Positions 33,246 through 45,195 of a DNA stretch of 64,000 nt are shown here, piece after piece. The notes below the pieces were generated by a model. The model was not told where the DNA came from and did not search any database. It saw nothing but the letters and a program-made list of their open reading frames with translations. Numbering within the stretch: position 1 is the first letter of the stretch; every line of letters begins with the position of its first letter. The translations under genes were made by a program, and so were the position numbers. Source of the stretch: Sinohyriopsis cumingii (taxonomy: Eukaryota > Mollusca > Bivalvia > Unionida > Unionidae); the NCBI GenBank assembly GCA_028554795.2, contig CM068828.1:15428814-15492813 (forward strand), read 5' to 3'.

Positions 33246-33890
33246 ACTGACAAGGCGCCAAATTGCATGCACTATGGTCAAGTTTATTTTCCTTGGACAA
33301 CAAATTGGCGTATTTCATCCTATTCGGTAACTGCCATATATAATTCCGCAAATTACCATAATACTGAGAGTTTAGAGTTGTATCCCTTCCCCCCACGAGC
33401 ATAGAAATTACACTGTTTGTTAAATCCACTTGAAAGGCAAAGTTGAAGTTGTCAGTCTTTTCCTTTGTTTGATTCGACATTGTAAATACCGGAAACAGAC
33501 GACGTAGTATCTTCCTTCAATGTACATACATGTATAGTCGTGAATACACCCCTTTCCTGAAAATGGACTTGTCCAGGAAATAGAAATGACTGGCGAACAG
33601 GGTCGTCTTTCACACTGAAACCTTCCATTTGGAATGAAACGTGCAGACAATAACGGTGTTAGAGACCACCAGGGCAAATCAGGTTTGAAATTGTAAATCA
33701 ATAAATGAAGTACATTCTGTTCATCGTTTATCTCATTTGTTCTTTTCTTTTTTTAATCGGTGGTGGTGGGGTTTACAAACAAACAGGGAAGTATATTCAG
33801 ACTATAGTATAGTTCGACTGGGAATGAATAATACATTGTATTATCCATAAAAAATAAAAACCTATCATATTTTCATTTTTCACTCGCTCC

Positions 33891-33893
<3 letters not shown>
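33246..33893. other. Upstream region of CABIT/SAM gene, no further gene seen
   Basis: A minus-strand open frame of 83 codons (33480-33229) overlaps the proposed first exon in another frame, shows no domain and was not accepted as coding. It may be 5' UTR or promoter. No confident core promoter motif. Confidence 0.35.
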
Positions 33894-33921
<28 letters not shown>

Positions 33922-34325
33922 CATACGACCAATCTAGTGGCCTAATGGTTAGTGCTTCCGCCTCGGATGCGTGAGGTTCGTGGGCTCGAACCCTGACCGA
34001 GCCATACCAAAGACTTATACAAATAGTACTAGCAACTTCCTCGCTTAAAGCTCAGCATTAAGTGGTTAGTGTTAGGACTAGCCGGCCTGGTGTCAGGATA
34101 ATATGACTGGGTGGGACATCATGCTACATGTCTGCGGCATTATGCCCCAGTGCTGGACATTACAATAAACTGCCACACTGAAGACATATGATATGACAAA
34201 ATATTGTTAAAGCTATGTTAAAGCACACACACACACGTACATACGTACGTGCATACATACATACATACTTTCATACATGCATGCATGCATACATGCATAC
34301 ATACATACATACATACACTGATACA
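33894..34325 (+). mobile_element. tRNA-derived SINE flanked by (CATA)n
   Basis: (CATA)n at 33894-33926. The SINE is 33927-34225 with an A box-like tagtggcctaatggttagtg and a B box-like gggctcgaaccc. The tail runs into CA and then CATA/CATG repeats (34226-34325). Same family as 59071. Confidence 0.88.
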
Positions 34326-34439
34326 TACATCATATTGTCTTGGGATTTTATCAGTATTTATATTTAGAACCCACTTTCGCTAGAGCACAAGAAACAATCA
34401 CTGGTGAAAGTGATTTACTCTTAGGTCAAGCATGACTGA

Positions 34440-34815
34440 TTGTTTGGTTGATTACTGTTTAACAGACATCAACAAATTCAAAGTTGTATCATTTGAAGCA
34501 ATTGGAATAAAGTGTCAGCCCAGAGATGCAATGTGGCGGCTGACCCGATTAGGTATGGGCAGGATTCAAACTCGAATCTCTCTAGTTTCCAATCTGGGGA
34601 AGCTAACAATTAAGTCACCATGGCATGATTCGTATTTGTATGTTTTAATGGCACTTTAACCACATTATTAGATACATCAGACAAAGGAAATGAGGGATAC
34701 GTGCCTTTTCCAAGGACACGGGAAGGCAGCTGGCCAGGTCGATACTGGTTGTTTTAAACCCGCAACTACTATATTACGAGTCAGACGCGCTACCAGCTGA
34801 GCTACTGCGGCATGA
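34440..34815 (-). mobile_element. tRNA-like SINE head(s), minus strand
   Basis: Read in reverse from 34811: gccgcagtagctcagctgg, then tagcgcgtctgactcg and a B box-like gcgggtttaaaac. This is a recognisable but mismatched tRNA fold. A second, similar but older tRNA-like stretch (gattcaaactcgaatctc, 34562-34580) precedes it. The anticodon stem is broken, so this is a SINE and not a tRNA gene. 44790-44998 is a relative. Confidence 0.65.
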
Positions 34816-35149
34816 TGTAAGGTTAAAAAATAAACCGCTATCTATCGCCTTGTCCAAAACTATGTCAGTTATTTAATTTTGATTAATTGCCAGGTTTAAA
34901 TCAATCCATTTGTGTTCCTCTTTCCTCCATTTTTGTCGATAGTTTGCATAAAACGTATGCGTATCACTTATTACCAAATATGTCGTGATCTTTTTTCCTA
35001 AGTTTAATACATTGTTAAGTTTTTGTCCTTGATTTTTGCCATCTGTAACAGTCTTTACCAGATGTTTAACACTCTTACTTCCCAGTTTGTATTATTTCTT
35101 ACTTTTTTCACTTCAATGTTGCCAGTTATATCACTCAGTACTTTTAAAT
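34816..35149. other. No gene seen
   Basis: T-rich unique sequence leading into the 37-bp array. Confidence 0.5.
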
Positions 35150-35740
35150 AGCTATTACCATGTGTATCACACATTACCAATGTGAGGGATATTATCATTT
35201 GTATCACACATTACCAGTGTGACGGATATTACCATTTGTATCACAAATTACCAGTGTGAGGGATATCACTATTTGTATCACACATTACCAGTGTGAGGGA
35301 TATTACCATTTGTATCACACATTACCAGTGTGAGGACAATTGCCACTTGTATCACACATTACCAGTGTGATGGATATTACCGTTTGTGTCACACATTACC
35401 AATTTGAGGTCTATTAACATTTGTATCACACATTACCAGTGTGAGGGCTATCACCATTTGTATCACACATTACAAGTGTGATGGATATTACCATTTGTAT
35501 CACACATTACCAATTGGAGGTCTATTAACATTTGTATCACACTTTACCAGTGTGAGGGCTATCACCATTTGTATCACATATTACCAGTGAGGGCTATTAC
35601 CATTCATATCACACATTACCAGTGTTCGGGCAATTATCATTTGTATCACACATTACAAGTTTGAGGGTAATTACCATTTGTATCGCACATTACAAGTGTG
35701 AGGGCTATTTCCATTTTTATCTCACATTACCAGTGTTCAA
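35150..35740. repeat. 37-bp minisatellite, about 16 units
   Basis: Unit attaccatttgtatcacaca, then ttaccagtgtgagggat, with scattered substitutions. The unit contains the short palindrome acca-gtgtg-type wording but no longer dyad. Confidence 0.95.
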
Positions 35741-36165
35741 ATAAACTATATATTAGGTAAAGAATGTGATTATTCGTCTACCGTTGAATGGTAATTATCG
35801 CACTTTTCAAATAATCTATTAGTATGTGTAGTATCTACTGTCGATTTTAAATGGTATAACCCAACGAAAAGAAACATAACAACATTTTTTTCAGTGAATG
35901 AGACATTTTTCCATCACTGTTCATGGTAAAGTATTTGGCTACAGTGTCATTGTGCTTTTAATATTCCATCCAGCAAAACAATGGAAAGCAAATCAATACA
36001 TGGCAGGCAAAAACCATAGATATTAATAGTGGCTGCAATGAGAATTTTTTTCTAAGTAATAATGAATTAGTGTGTTTACTATAATGATACAGTATATAAA
36101 TCTGAGGTTTCTGTGAAAGATGTATGTTGACGGAGTGGTAGGTTGCTAAATGATTTCAGCGATGC
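35741..36165. other. No gene seen
   Basis: Unique AT-rich spacer between two arrays. Confidence 0.5.
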
Positions 36166-38255
36166 AGTATTTGCCTGATATCGTAATTTTCTTTAGAGGA
36201 GTATTTGCCTGATATCAAAATTTTCTTTTGAGGAATATTGGCTGATATCATAATTTTCTTTTGAGGAGTATTTGCCTGATATCATTATTTTCTTTTGAGG
36301 AGTATTTGCCTGATATCATAATTTCTTTTGGGGAGTATTTGCCTGATATCATAATTTCTGCTGAGGAGTATTTGCCTGATATCATAATTTGTTTTGAGGA
36401 GTAATTGCCTGATATCATAATTTCTTTTGAGGAGTATTTGCCTGATATCATAATTTCTTTTGAGGAGTATTTGTCTGATATCATTTGTTTTTGTTTGCCT
36501 GATATCATAATTTTCTTTTGAGGAATATTTGCCTGATATCAAAATTTTCTTTTGAGGAATATTTGCCTGATATCATAATTTTCTTTTGAGGAGTATTTGC
36601 CTGATATCATAACTTTCTTTTGAGGACTATTTGCCTAATACCATAATTTCTTTTGAGGAATATTTGCCTGATGTCATAATTTGATTTGAGAAGTATTTGC
36701 CTTATAATCATAATTTCTTTTGAGGAATATTTCCTTTATATCATTATTTCTTTTGAGAAGTATTTACCTGATATCATAATTTTAGTATTTGCCTGATATC
36801 ATAATTTTCTTTTGAGGAGTACTGGACTGATATCATAGGTTTCTTTTGATGACTATTTGCCTGATATCATAATTTGCTTTTGCGGAGTATTTGCCTGATA
36901 TCATAATTTCTTTTGATGAGTATTTGCCTGATATCATAATTTCTTTTGATGAGTATTTACCTGATATCATAATTTCTTTTGAGGAGTATTTGCCTGATAT
37001 CATAATTTCTTTTGAGGAGTATTTCCCTTATATCATTATTTCTTTTGAGAAGTATTTGCGTGATATCATAATTTCTTTTGCGGAGTATTTGCCTGATATC
37101 ATAATTTCTTTTGATGAGTATTTACCTGATATCATAATTTCTTTTGAGGAGTATTTGCCCGATATAATTTTCTTTTGAGGAATATTTGTCTTATATCATA
37201 ATTTCTTTTGAGAAGTATTTGCCTTATTATCATAATTTCTTTTGAGGAGTATTTCCCTTATATCATTATTTCTTTAGAGAAGTATTTGCCTGATATCATA
37301 ATTTTCTTTTGAGGAGATTTTGCCTAATATCATAATTTTCTTTAGAGGAGTATTTGCCTGATATCATAATTTCTTTTGGGAGTATTTGCCTGATATCATA
37401 ATTTTCTTTTGAGGAGTATTTGCCTTATATCATAGTTTCTTTTGAGAAGTATTTGCCTTGTATAATACTTTCTTTTGAGGAGTATTTACCTGATATCATA
37501 ATTTTCTTTTGAGGAGGTTTTGCCTAATATTATAATTTTCTTTAGAGGAGTATTTGCCTGATATCATAATTTTCTTTTGAGGAGCATTTGCCTGATATCA
37601 TAATTTTCATTTGAGGAGTATTTGCCTGATATCATTATTTTCTTTTGAGGAGTATTTGCCTGATATCATAATTTTCTTTTGGCGAGTATTTGCCTGATAT
37701 CATAATTTCTTTTGAGAAGTATTTGCCTTTTTATCATAATTTCTTTTGAGGAGTATTTCCCTTATATCATTATTTCTTTTGAGAAGTATTTGCCTGATAT
37801 CATAAGTTTCTTTTGAGGAGTATTTGCCTGATATCATAATTTCTTTTGAGGAGTATTTGCCTGATATCATAATTTTCTTTTCAGGAGTATTTGCTTGAAA
37901 TCATAATTTTCTTTTGAGTAGTATTTGCCTAATATCATAATTTCTTTTAAGAAGTATTTGCCTTGTATAATAATTTCTTTTGAGGAGTATTTACCTGATA
38001 TCATAATTTTCTTTTGAGGAGGTTTTGCCTAATATCATAATTTTCTTTAGAGGAGTATTTGCCTGATATTATAATTTTCTTTTGAGGAGCATTTGCCTGA
38101 TATCATAATTTTCATTTGAGGAATATTTGCCTGATATCATTATTTTCTTTTGAGGAGAATTTGCCTGATATCATAATTTTCTTTTGGCGAGTATTTGCCT
38201 GATATCATAATTTCTTTTGAGAAGTATTTGCATGATATCATAATTTTCTTGACAT
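36166..38255. repeat. 33/34-bp satellite array, about 60 units
   Basis: Unit gcctgatatcataatttctt, then ttgaggagtattt. Units differ by one T in the T-run (33 or 34 bp). The units contain the palindrome gatatc. Blocks such as 37290-37370 and 38020-38100 share the same rare variants (gaggag(g/a)ttttgcctaatat), indicating higher-order duplication of roughly 500 bp. Open frames on both strands (KEIMISGKYSS; DIIISFEEYLP) follow from 33 being divisible by three. Confidence 0.96.
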
Positions 38256-38345
38256 CATATGCAAGTACCATCACACTGCAGACATCGTAGCCATATGACT
38301 GAAAAATGGTTAAAGCTACGTTAAAAAATCTAAATCTAAATAAAA
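38256..38345 (+). mobile_element. SINE 3' fragment
   Basis: cactgcagacatcgtagcca, tatgactgaaaaatggtt and aaagctacgttaaaaaatc match the SINE tail at 59320-59370. It is attached directly to the end of the satellite array. Confidence 0.85.
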
Positions 38346-38384
38346 AAGTTTCATTGTCCAATGTATAACTGTATGTATACAGGT

Positions 38385-39085
38385 GTGAAACGCCTGAGTC
38401 AATGAATAATATATTTGTATGTTCAAATGGAAGCAGGACATTACACCCCTGTCAATTACCCCCTCAGTATATGACCCCAGTTTATTAACCCCTGCCATTA
38501 CCATCATTTTCAAATACAGATACAAAATCGAACTAAATCAAATTCAGTGATGATGACAAGCGACGATGAATTTAATTGTTAATTGATATTGTGATGGCTT
38601 TACCACAATAAGATTCTATCCAGTCAATTCAAGTGTAAGAAATATCGTGACTGCAATGCTCGGATTATGAACACTGTTAATGACTTTGATAACAGAGAGC
38701 ACTTTGAATAATTGCGAGGGATCGCACATAACATTTAGCTGTTATCAATATAAAATATTTTATGGTACTATAACATTATATGATGAATTCAATATTGAAT
38801 ATTCCAGGACAAGTATATGTTTTCAAGGCTGAGGTTAATTAGCCAAAATAAAATTTACAATAAAATCTTTTGAATATTTTAAAATTTATTATTTATTATG
38901 GGGGTATAACAATTATATAGTAATAGACTGGGATGGGTGTGTAACATAATGGGGGGTAATAAACAATGGGGTAATATATGGGTGGGGTGGGGTGGGGTGG
39001 GGGTAATAGCAGGGAGGTAGTGACAGGGGGGTAATGTCCTAGACTTGTTCAAATATATCCACTTCTCCAGAGTGAAGGTGTTGGA
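38385..39085. mobile_element. Inverted-repeat element with C-rich/G-rich ends (MITE-like)
   Basis: The left part (38415-38510: tatatttgtatgttcaaatg, then aggacattacacccctgtca, then attaccccc) is mirrored by the right part (38930-39055, read in reverse: atatatttgaacaag, then aggacattacccccctgtca). The interior (38510-38930) is non-coding. The right arm has gggtggggtggggtggggtg at 38981-39000, a strong G-quadruplex candidate. Confidence 0.7.
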
Positions 39086-39309
39086 TTAACTCCACACTCT
39101 TACTTATTACCAAAGACATATTTAATGGTTGAGATTACTGAATACCATTCTGCATTCAGTGTCTGTTCATACATTTAAAAAATATACTTCCAACCTCGTG
39201 ATGACTTTCTGGTCACCTAACCCTCGGTGAATTTTTGATAACAGGTTCCAAACAAAAATGACTTGAAACTAAATAATTACTACAAGAAGCTATAAGAAGA
39301 ATGTAGCAG

Positions 39310-39925
39310 TGTTTGAGTGTTGAGCTTCCCCAAAAAGTCTGTTACAACGGCAGAGTTATGTGCTGGTGTCTTGTCATGGAGTAGATGAATACGTTGGGTA
39401 CTGATGCATGAACCATTGGCTCCACGACTTTTGGCAATTCTTTAGGCATGAAAATGTCCACTAACACTATGAGTGCTAAAGTTTGGCTCCCTAAACGACC
39501 GCATCTTTTGCACTGAAATAAGTTGTGTATCAAACTATCATGACAGACCGAATATGTCGCTTTGTCCGATCCAAACTTTACTTTGTCCTCCTCGTTCAGG
39601 TTCGAAAATGTAAATTCATGTTTCATCACATGTGACCATCTTATTCAAACGTCCCTGATTGCTTTTTTTTTATATCTGCCTAGTAGCTATTTGGCGATTC
39701 TAACCCGAGTCAATTTTAAACAATCGTCAACAAATGCAGGTCCTATTTTACACAAAACTTCTGGGCTTCAAATGATTCTTCAATATATTAAAAACAGCTG
39801 AGGAACTGATGACCATGATAACAGAACTGGGTATCATTCATCACATTTCCCCTTTACAACAGTTACATTCACCACACCAATCGCAGGCATCGGTCTTCCA
39901 GAATGCAAGTCATCTTCCATGCATT
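39310..39925 (-). pseudogene. Mariner/Tc1-type transposase remnant
   Basis: Minus-strand fragments in several frames: VEDDLHSGRP (near 39920, N-terminal DNA-binding part), then KMVTCDET (near 39630, first catalytic Asp region) followed by IYIFEPERGGQSKVW. LLHDKTPAHNSAVVTDFL (near 39390) is the second Asp region, though the usual HDN is HDK here. The order fits an SETMAR/mariner-like transposase. Stops and frameshifts throughout; the C-terminal third is missing. Dead DNA transposon copy. Confidence 0.75.
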
Positions 39926-40029
39926 AGCGACCATCTTTGGAATGAGAAAACCACTATGTTTTCACAGTCTTTTTTCTTAACTTTGCTGTTGTTGTGAATT
40001 TAGCCTGCCACTCATAAAATATAGTTTTA

Positions 40030-40540
40030 AAAAATTTGATGATTGGGCATAGACACAAAACAATTTGCATTATCAAAGAGATCTGATTATGGGCATAGAC
40101 ATAAAGCAATTTTGCATCATGAAAGGGATCTGACGATTGGGCACATACACAAAGCAGTTTGCATTATCAGAAAGATCTGATGATTGGGCATAGACGCAAA
40201 ACAATTTGCGTGATCATAGAGATCTGATACCTTGGCATAGACACAAGGCAATTTTGCATTATCACAAAGAGATATGACAACTGAATATAGGTACAAAGTA
40301 ATCTGCATTATTAAAGACATGGCAATTACGTATAGACACAAATCGAGTTGCATTATCAAAGAGATCTGACAACTGGAAATAGACACAAAGCTAACTGCAT
40401 TATCAAAGAGTTATGGTGATTAAGCATAAACTCATGCAATTTTGCATGATCAAAGAGATTTTTCTACTGGGTATAGACACAACGTAATCTGCATTATCAA
40501 AGAGACCTGGCACAGGCACAAAGGAATCTGCATTAACAAA
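40030..40540. repeat. Degenerate 45-60 bp tandem repeat, about 10 units
   Basis: Unit gggcatagacacaaagcaat, then ttgcattatcaaagagatct, then gatgatt, with many variants. Confidence 0.88.
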
Positions 40541-40788
40541 AGATCTTCATAATGCCTGCACCAGCTAATACGAGGTACTGAATCAATGCTGTCTTATTAT
40601 TATTACTCGAACTTCTGCCATTCTTTAAGTTTTGGCTGACGTATATATATTCGATTATCAATTCAGGATTTCTATAGATTGCCTCTGTGAAGTCAGATTT
40701 AACTTTACTTATTGTCATTTGTAGATAGCGACCGCAATATTATTTAATCAGCCTTGAATGTATCTTCATTGCTGTGTTTATTTGCAGT

Positions 40789-41041
40789 ATATGATGCCAA
40801 TTTGTATGCGGTATGCAAATTATATGAAGCATGCTTATTGTATGCAGCATATGATGACAATTTGTATGCGGCAAGCAAATTATATGAAGCATGCTTATTG
40901 TATGCAGTATAAGACAGCAATTTGTATGCGGTATGCAAATTATATGAAGCATTCTTATTGTATGCAGTATATGACGGCAATTTGTATGCGGCATGCAAAT
41001 TATATGAAGCATGCTTATTGTATGCAGCATATGATGACAAG
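40789..41041. repeat. 60-bp tandem repeat, four units
   Basis: Unit atgatgacaatttgtatgcg, gtatgcaaattatatgaagc, atgcttattgtatgcagtat. Starts near 40791, 40851, 40911 and 40971. Contains atgcaaat octamer-like wording in each unit. Open on both strands because 60 is divisible by three. Confidence 0.95.
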
Positions 41042-43970
41042 GTTCAGTTCCATTTCATTGTAATTTATATGATTAGCAGCATGAGTAGACAGATATAATG
41101 CGGTCATGGTGTGGCTCCCGAACTTTCATATACATGTATATTTCTTGTGCACAAAATAAATCTTTTTTAAAAGTATGAAAAAAATGTAAAAACTTTATTA
41201 TCATCTTGGGGAAGAGATCACGTATGAATAATACAAGACAATTGTGGCGTGGCTCCTGAAATTTTGTGTGTATTTTTCTCATACACGAAAAGGTATTTTT
41301 TTCTTCTTAAAATTACGAAAAATGCCGCATAAAAGGTTTATTCGCTAATGTCGCAAATTTGGATGTTTTTTCCTTGTTGGCGGCAAAACATACCATGTGG
41401 CAATTTTTTTATTGGCGACATTGATAGCTGTTTTACTTTTATATACAACCATTGGTTTGGAGTGCAGAAATTCAGAGGCCCCATGAAAGGAAGCCGCAAA
41501 TTGGATATAAAATGCACTGAAATTTATCTATTGTTACATAAACAAATTCTTTGTCCATATTGACAAACCATCTCAACAGTGCATTGTTATATCATAATCT
41601 GCTTATGTTGACATCTAGCATGAGTACTTATGTTGTGAAATATCCGCTTTTTTGTTGTTGACATTTCTGGTAACGGAGATCAACAGGACGAGGTATTATC
41701 TCATAATCTATCTTTCATCGGATTTTCGGCCGCTCGCTAATAATTAATATATTTGCAATGACTGACATTTGTATGTGGATGGCAAGTAAAATCATCTTCT
41801 TTTCACTCAGAATTAAATCCTTCAGAACACTCACATTTTCTGTAATAATCCCTGTCATTAAACCGGAACACCTGCATCTCTATCACCCATTGACCCTTTC
41901 TTTTTCAGACGCATGCGTCGAAGGCAGCATCACGCTTCTACCACAAATATTTAAAAAAACTTTATAAAAAAATACATCTTACTTATTGGTTGATTCAATA
42001 GGCATGGAGGGACAGTAACTAGAATAGTCCAAACGACGGCGAATTCCTTTATAAAAATTTACCCAGATAAAATAGTTTGCTGAAATTTCAAAGGAAACAA
42101 ATTACCTTTGAGGTACCGATTGTTATGAAAACATACTCAGCAAATGGAAAGAAAAGATATCGGTCTCAGTCATCAAATACAATTATTTGATGTTGCCACT
42201 GCAATAAGAAATGGGCATTTGTTTGCTTCTCCAAAGCTCTCCTTTAGCAGTGACTTCAATAACGCATGCACCCTTCATCAAAGAAAGTTGACTACAATCT
42301 TTCAATAAAAACAAAGAACTTTTCATCAAAGGAAGTCAGTACCAAACTTAAATGAAAGTGATGGAATCTGATGGAATTTTGCATCTTCCAACGTGACTAG
42401 AACACGTTACCTGTGCCCTGAAAACATTCTTTTTGTAGGGAAGAAGTTTATGCTTACGAAAGGTACTAAAGGCGGCTTAAAACGCAAACTAGGCCCATCT
42501 TTTACCGACTTGGGACATACTGAAAAGCAAATGTGCTTCGTCATTCGTTACATGATTGTGCTATATTTTTCCACTGAATTCAGACCAATATGACCTGTGA
42601 CAAAATTATTGCACATTTTAAAGCTGTGTGTGTGCATATTTTCTTTGGAATCACTTGTATTGTGGATTCAATGTATATGATGAGGTTCGCGGGAGAGTAC
42701 ATGGTGTTGATACTATTTATGCTATACATTAGACATGTATATATAAACAGTATTCACGTATATGTACCAATTAGTGGTTCTCTAAATAAAGTAAACTATT
42801 ATATGTCTTCTCTGTTTTCACTACAGGTGTATTTTTCATTTAATATGCATGGATTTAAGAAGGTAACTGTGCCGATGAAGCACGTATTTTACCACCCGCA
42901 TTTATTACCTACACCCCCTCCCCACAATTTTTTGGGGGTACATGCATAATTTTCTGCAGCTAACTGACCTGGTTGCTTATAACACGGTTCGGTCTAAAAC
43001 ACGGTCGGGTTCTATGGCTCCCAACTAACGTGTTATAGCTGGGTCACACTGTATTTATATATTTCTCATATTCATAAACATATCTCATATACATATGTAT
43101 GTGATACTTATAATTAGCAAACTAAACAGTAAAATGTACACTTCTCAGCTGATGAGCTGATTGGTTGATTAATTAGTTAATATAACTGGCAATTGATCTT
43201 ACGGCTACGACGAAGCTTACACTGATCATTTCAGTAACATAAATATTAACATGTGAACATAAAATAATGTCCATGCTTTCATTATACATATTTAATTAAT
43301 CGCCGGGAAAAGAATAAAAATGTAAAGTCTCTTATATCATGGATATACAATACAGGAGGTTTTAGGTAAACCATGCCTTAGGTTTAAAAAAGGCACACAC
43401 ACATACACACACACACACAACTGACTTTTAAAATTCACTAAGCATGAAATACTTTCACAAGGTGTACAGTTTGTTGTTTTGAAGAAAATTGTGAAATATT
43501 TCTAATACCATTTGTCGAGAAATGAAGTCTATCTGTGAAATTATTCAGAACAAAAATAAGAAAATGAATAACCTAAAATTACCACCCCCAAAACAGTTCT
43601 GAAAAAGTGAATGTAATACCTGAAATTAACATAGGCAAAATAGTTCAGAGCAAAATGAGACATATAAAACAATTAAAATTAGTAGATAAACTGGAAGATC
43701 AATAAATATTGGGTTAAAAAGAATGCAATGAAACATGTGCTAAAATCTTCTGTTTCAGATGACCGTACAATCAGATTCTATATTGAATACTGAAATGATT
43801 ACAAACTGGCATTAAAGTATCACCAGTCTTCAAATATCGTTTATTTTGAGTTCCTGTGATCTCTTTGAAAATGTTCTACAGTGTAACGTATGAAAACTCA
43901 GGACCAAGGTTTGTAACAGATACATTCACTTTACGTTTCTTGTTATATTATCGTTAGACCCTACAGAAGT
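41042..43970. other. 3' flank of the transporter gene; no other gene seen
   Basis: Includes a degenerate pair of related stretches (41100-41200 and 41225-41340, both with gtggctcc(c/t)gaa and a following ttttt(a/c)ttaaaa). Short CA tract at 43395-43420. The 3' UTR of the SLC23-type gene would lie just below 43971. Nothing else recognised. Confidence 0.45.
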
Positions 43971-44329
43971 CTACAGGCTTGTAAAGTCTCTAGGTAAGGT
44001 TGGTTTGTCTATGTGTTCATCAGATCGACCATACATATCATCAGATACGACAGTATTACTATCTCCAGGTTTGCTACGTTTTGGGTATTCAATCATCACC
44101 TTGTCATTTTCCTCGTCCAGCTCTTCTACCTTAAAGCAACATCTCTCCCTCTCTATTTCAATAAAAGTGGGCATAACTGGGATGTACTTGGTCCATCTCC
44201 ATTTCCGTATGAACCTCATTCCGATTGGAAAATCGTATGTTTTTATGCTTAAAGGAGAATTCTCATCCGGATCAGCGTCATCAATTTTCGTCTTTCGCCA
44301 TAACAGAATGCCCCTCTCTTCCGCTGTAC
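43971..44329 (-). CDS. SLC23-type transporter, last coding exon
   Basis: Acceptor TTTGTCAG before 44329 and stop near 43971. Encodes GTAEERGILLWRK, LSIKTYDFPIGMRFIRKW, then RWTKYIPVMPTF. The PG-x-x-EERG...YDFP-G...KYIP..P.F pattern is the cytosolic C-terminus of SLC23 (Na+-ascorbate/nucleobase transporter) proteins, following the last membrane helices. The tail after PTF is acidic and divergent. Entry phase is 1. The preceding exon, expected to encode the ...DNT(V/I)PG helix, was not found between here and 52275. Confidence 0.82.
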
Positions 44330-44789
44330 CTGACAAAGATATAAAAGTGTGTATGTTTAACATGCTTTGGTTAAAAAAGTATAGTTCTTCCAGCAGTCTT
44401 ATTAGGTGCTATACAAGGGTCTTGGATCTATAACATATCTAGCAATTACTTATCACAAACCAGTGACACAACTGATACAAACTGAACCCTAACTTTTATT
44501 TTTTTCACAAATCGTTTACATATTTGTATATTTATCAACCAACACAAAATGCCGTGTTTTAATGTTCATATTTTTTTGTATGCTAATAAGATTTATTTAT
44601 AGATATGCGACGTATGGAGATTATGGAATATTATAGACAGTATTCTAACAAAATATGTCTTTAAATGTCTCACTAAAGATTAATATGTGTCTTCCATGTA
44701 CAGGCATGGAAAAGAAACTCGTACGGATGTCCATTATGGGCATATTTTGTGGTCGTATTGTCAAGAACCAATTACTTTAAATCTGAAGG
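44330..44789. other. Intron, nothing recognised
   Basis: Unique AT-rich sequence; no second exon-like frame ending in DNTxPG was visible on the minus strand. Confidence 0.5.
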
Positions 44790-44998
44790 CCTGGCCATTG
44801 AGCATGACGAGAAGATAGTTGGCTGGTTGGCATTTAATGGCACGTCCAACACATTCCCCTATGTCCGGGAGCTGATAAATAAGTGTTTTTCCCAAGGACA
44901 TCCAAAGGCAGCCAGCCTGAGCTGACCATGATGGGTATGAAAACTACGATTCTTGGATTACTAGGCTGACACTCTATCAAGTGAGCCATCATGGCTAA
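44790..44998 (-). mobile_element. tRNA-like SINE, minus strand
   Basis: Reverse reading from 44998 gives gccatgatggctcacttgat, then agagtgtcagcctagtaatc, a tRNA-like head with a poor B box. The body phrase ttcccaaggaca-ccaaaggcag is shared with 34710-34730 (ccaaggacacgggaaggcag). Confidence 0.6.
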
Positions 44999-45064
44999 AA
45001 AAAGATGACAATGATGCTGCTGCTGTTGATGACAGTTCATCCAGTATAGACAAACATTTTAAAT

Positions 45065-45113
45065 ACCAAAATAACATACATACATATATTCATGCATGCA
45101 GGCATACATACAT

Positions 45114-45174
<61 letters not shown>

Positions 45175-45195
45175 TACATACATACATACAGGCAT
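45065..45195. repeat. (CATA)n/(CATG)n and (CA)n microsatellite
   Basis: CATA/CATG units at 45072-45115, (CA)n at 45116-45170, then CATA to 45190. It directly abuts the 5' break of the LINE fragment. Confidence 0.95.

Noticed and set aside
33229..33480. 83-codon frame starting MSNQTKEKTDN as a gene
   Set aside because: No domain, overlaps the proposed CABIT first exon in another frame, and may be 5' UTR.
34640..34815. A tRNA gene on the minus strand
   Set aside because: The head looks like a tRNA but the anticodon stem does not pair and the same body follows as at 44790; it fits a SINE.
36248..37178. Frames with ISGKYSSKEIM or DIIISFEEYLP repeats on opposite strands
   Set aside because: Consequence of a 33-bp satellite unit; both strands open equally.
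41991..42050. A third copy of the CABIT first exon (WTILVTV)
   Set aside because: Only a handful of residues match and neither ATG nor donor is conserved.
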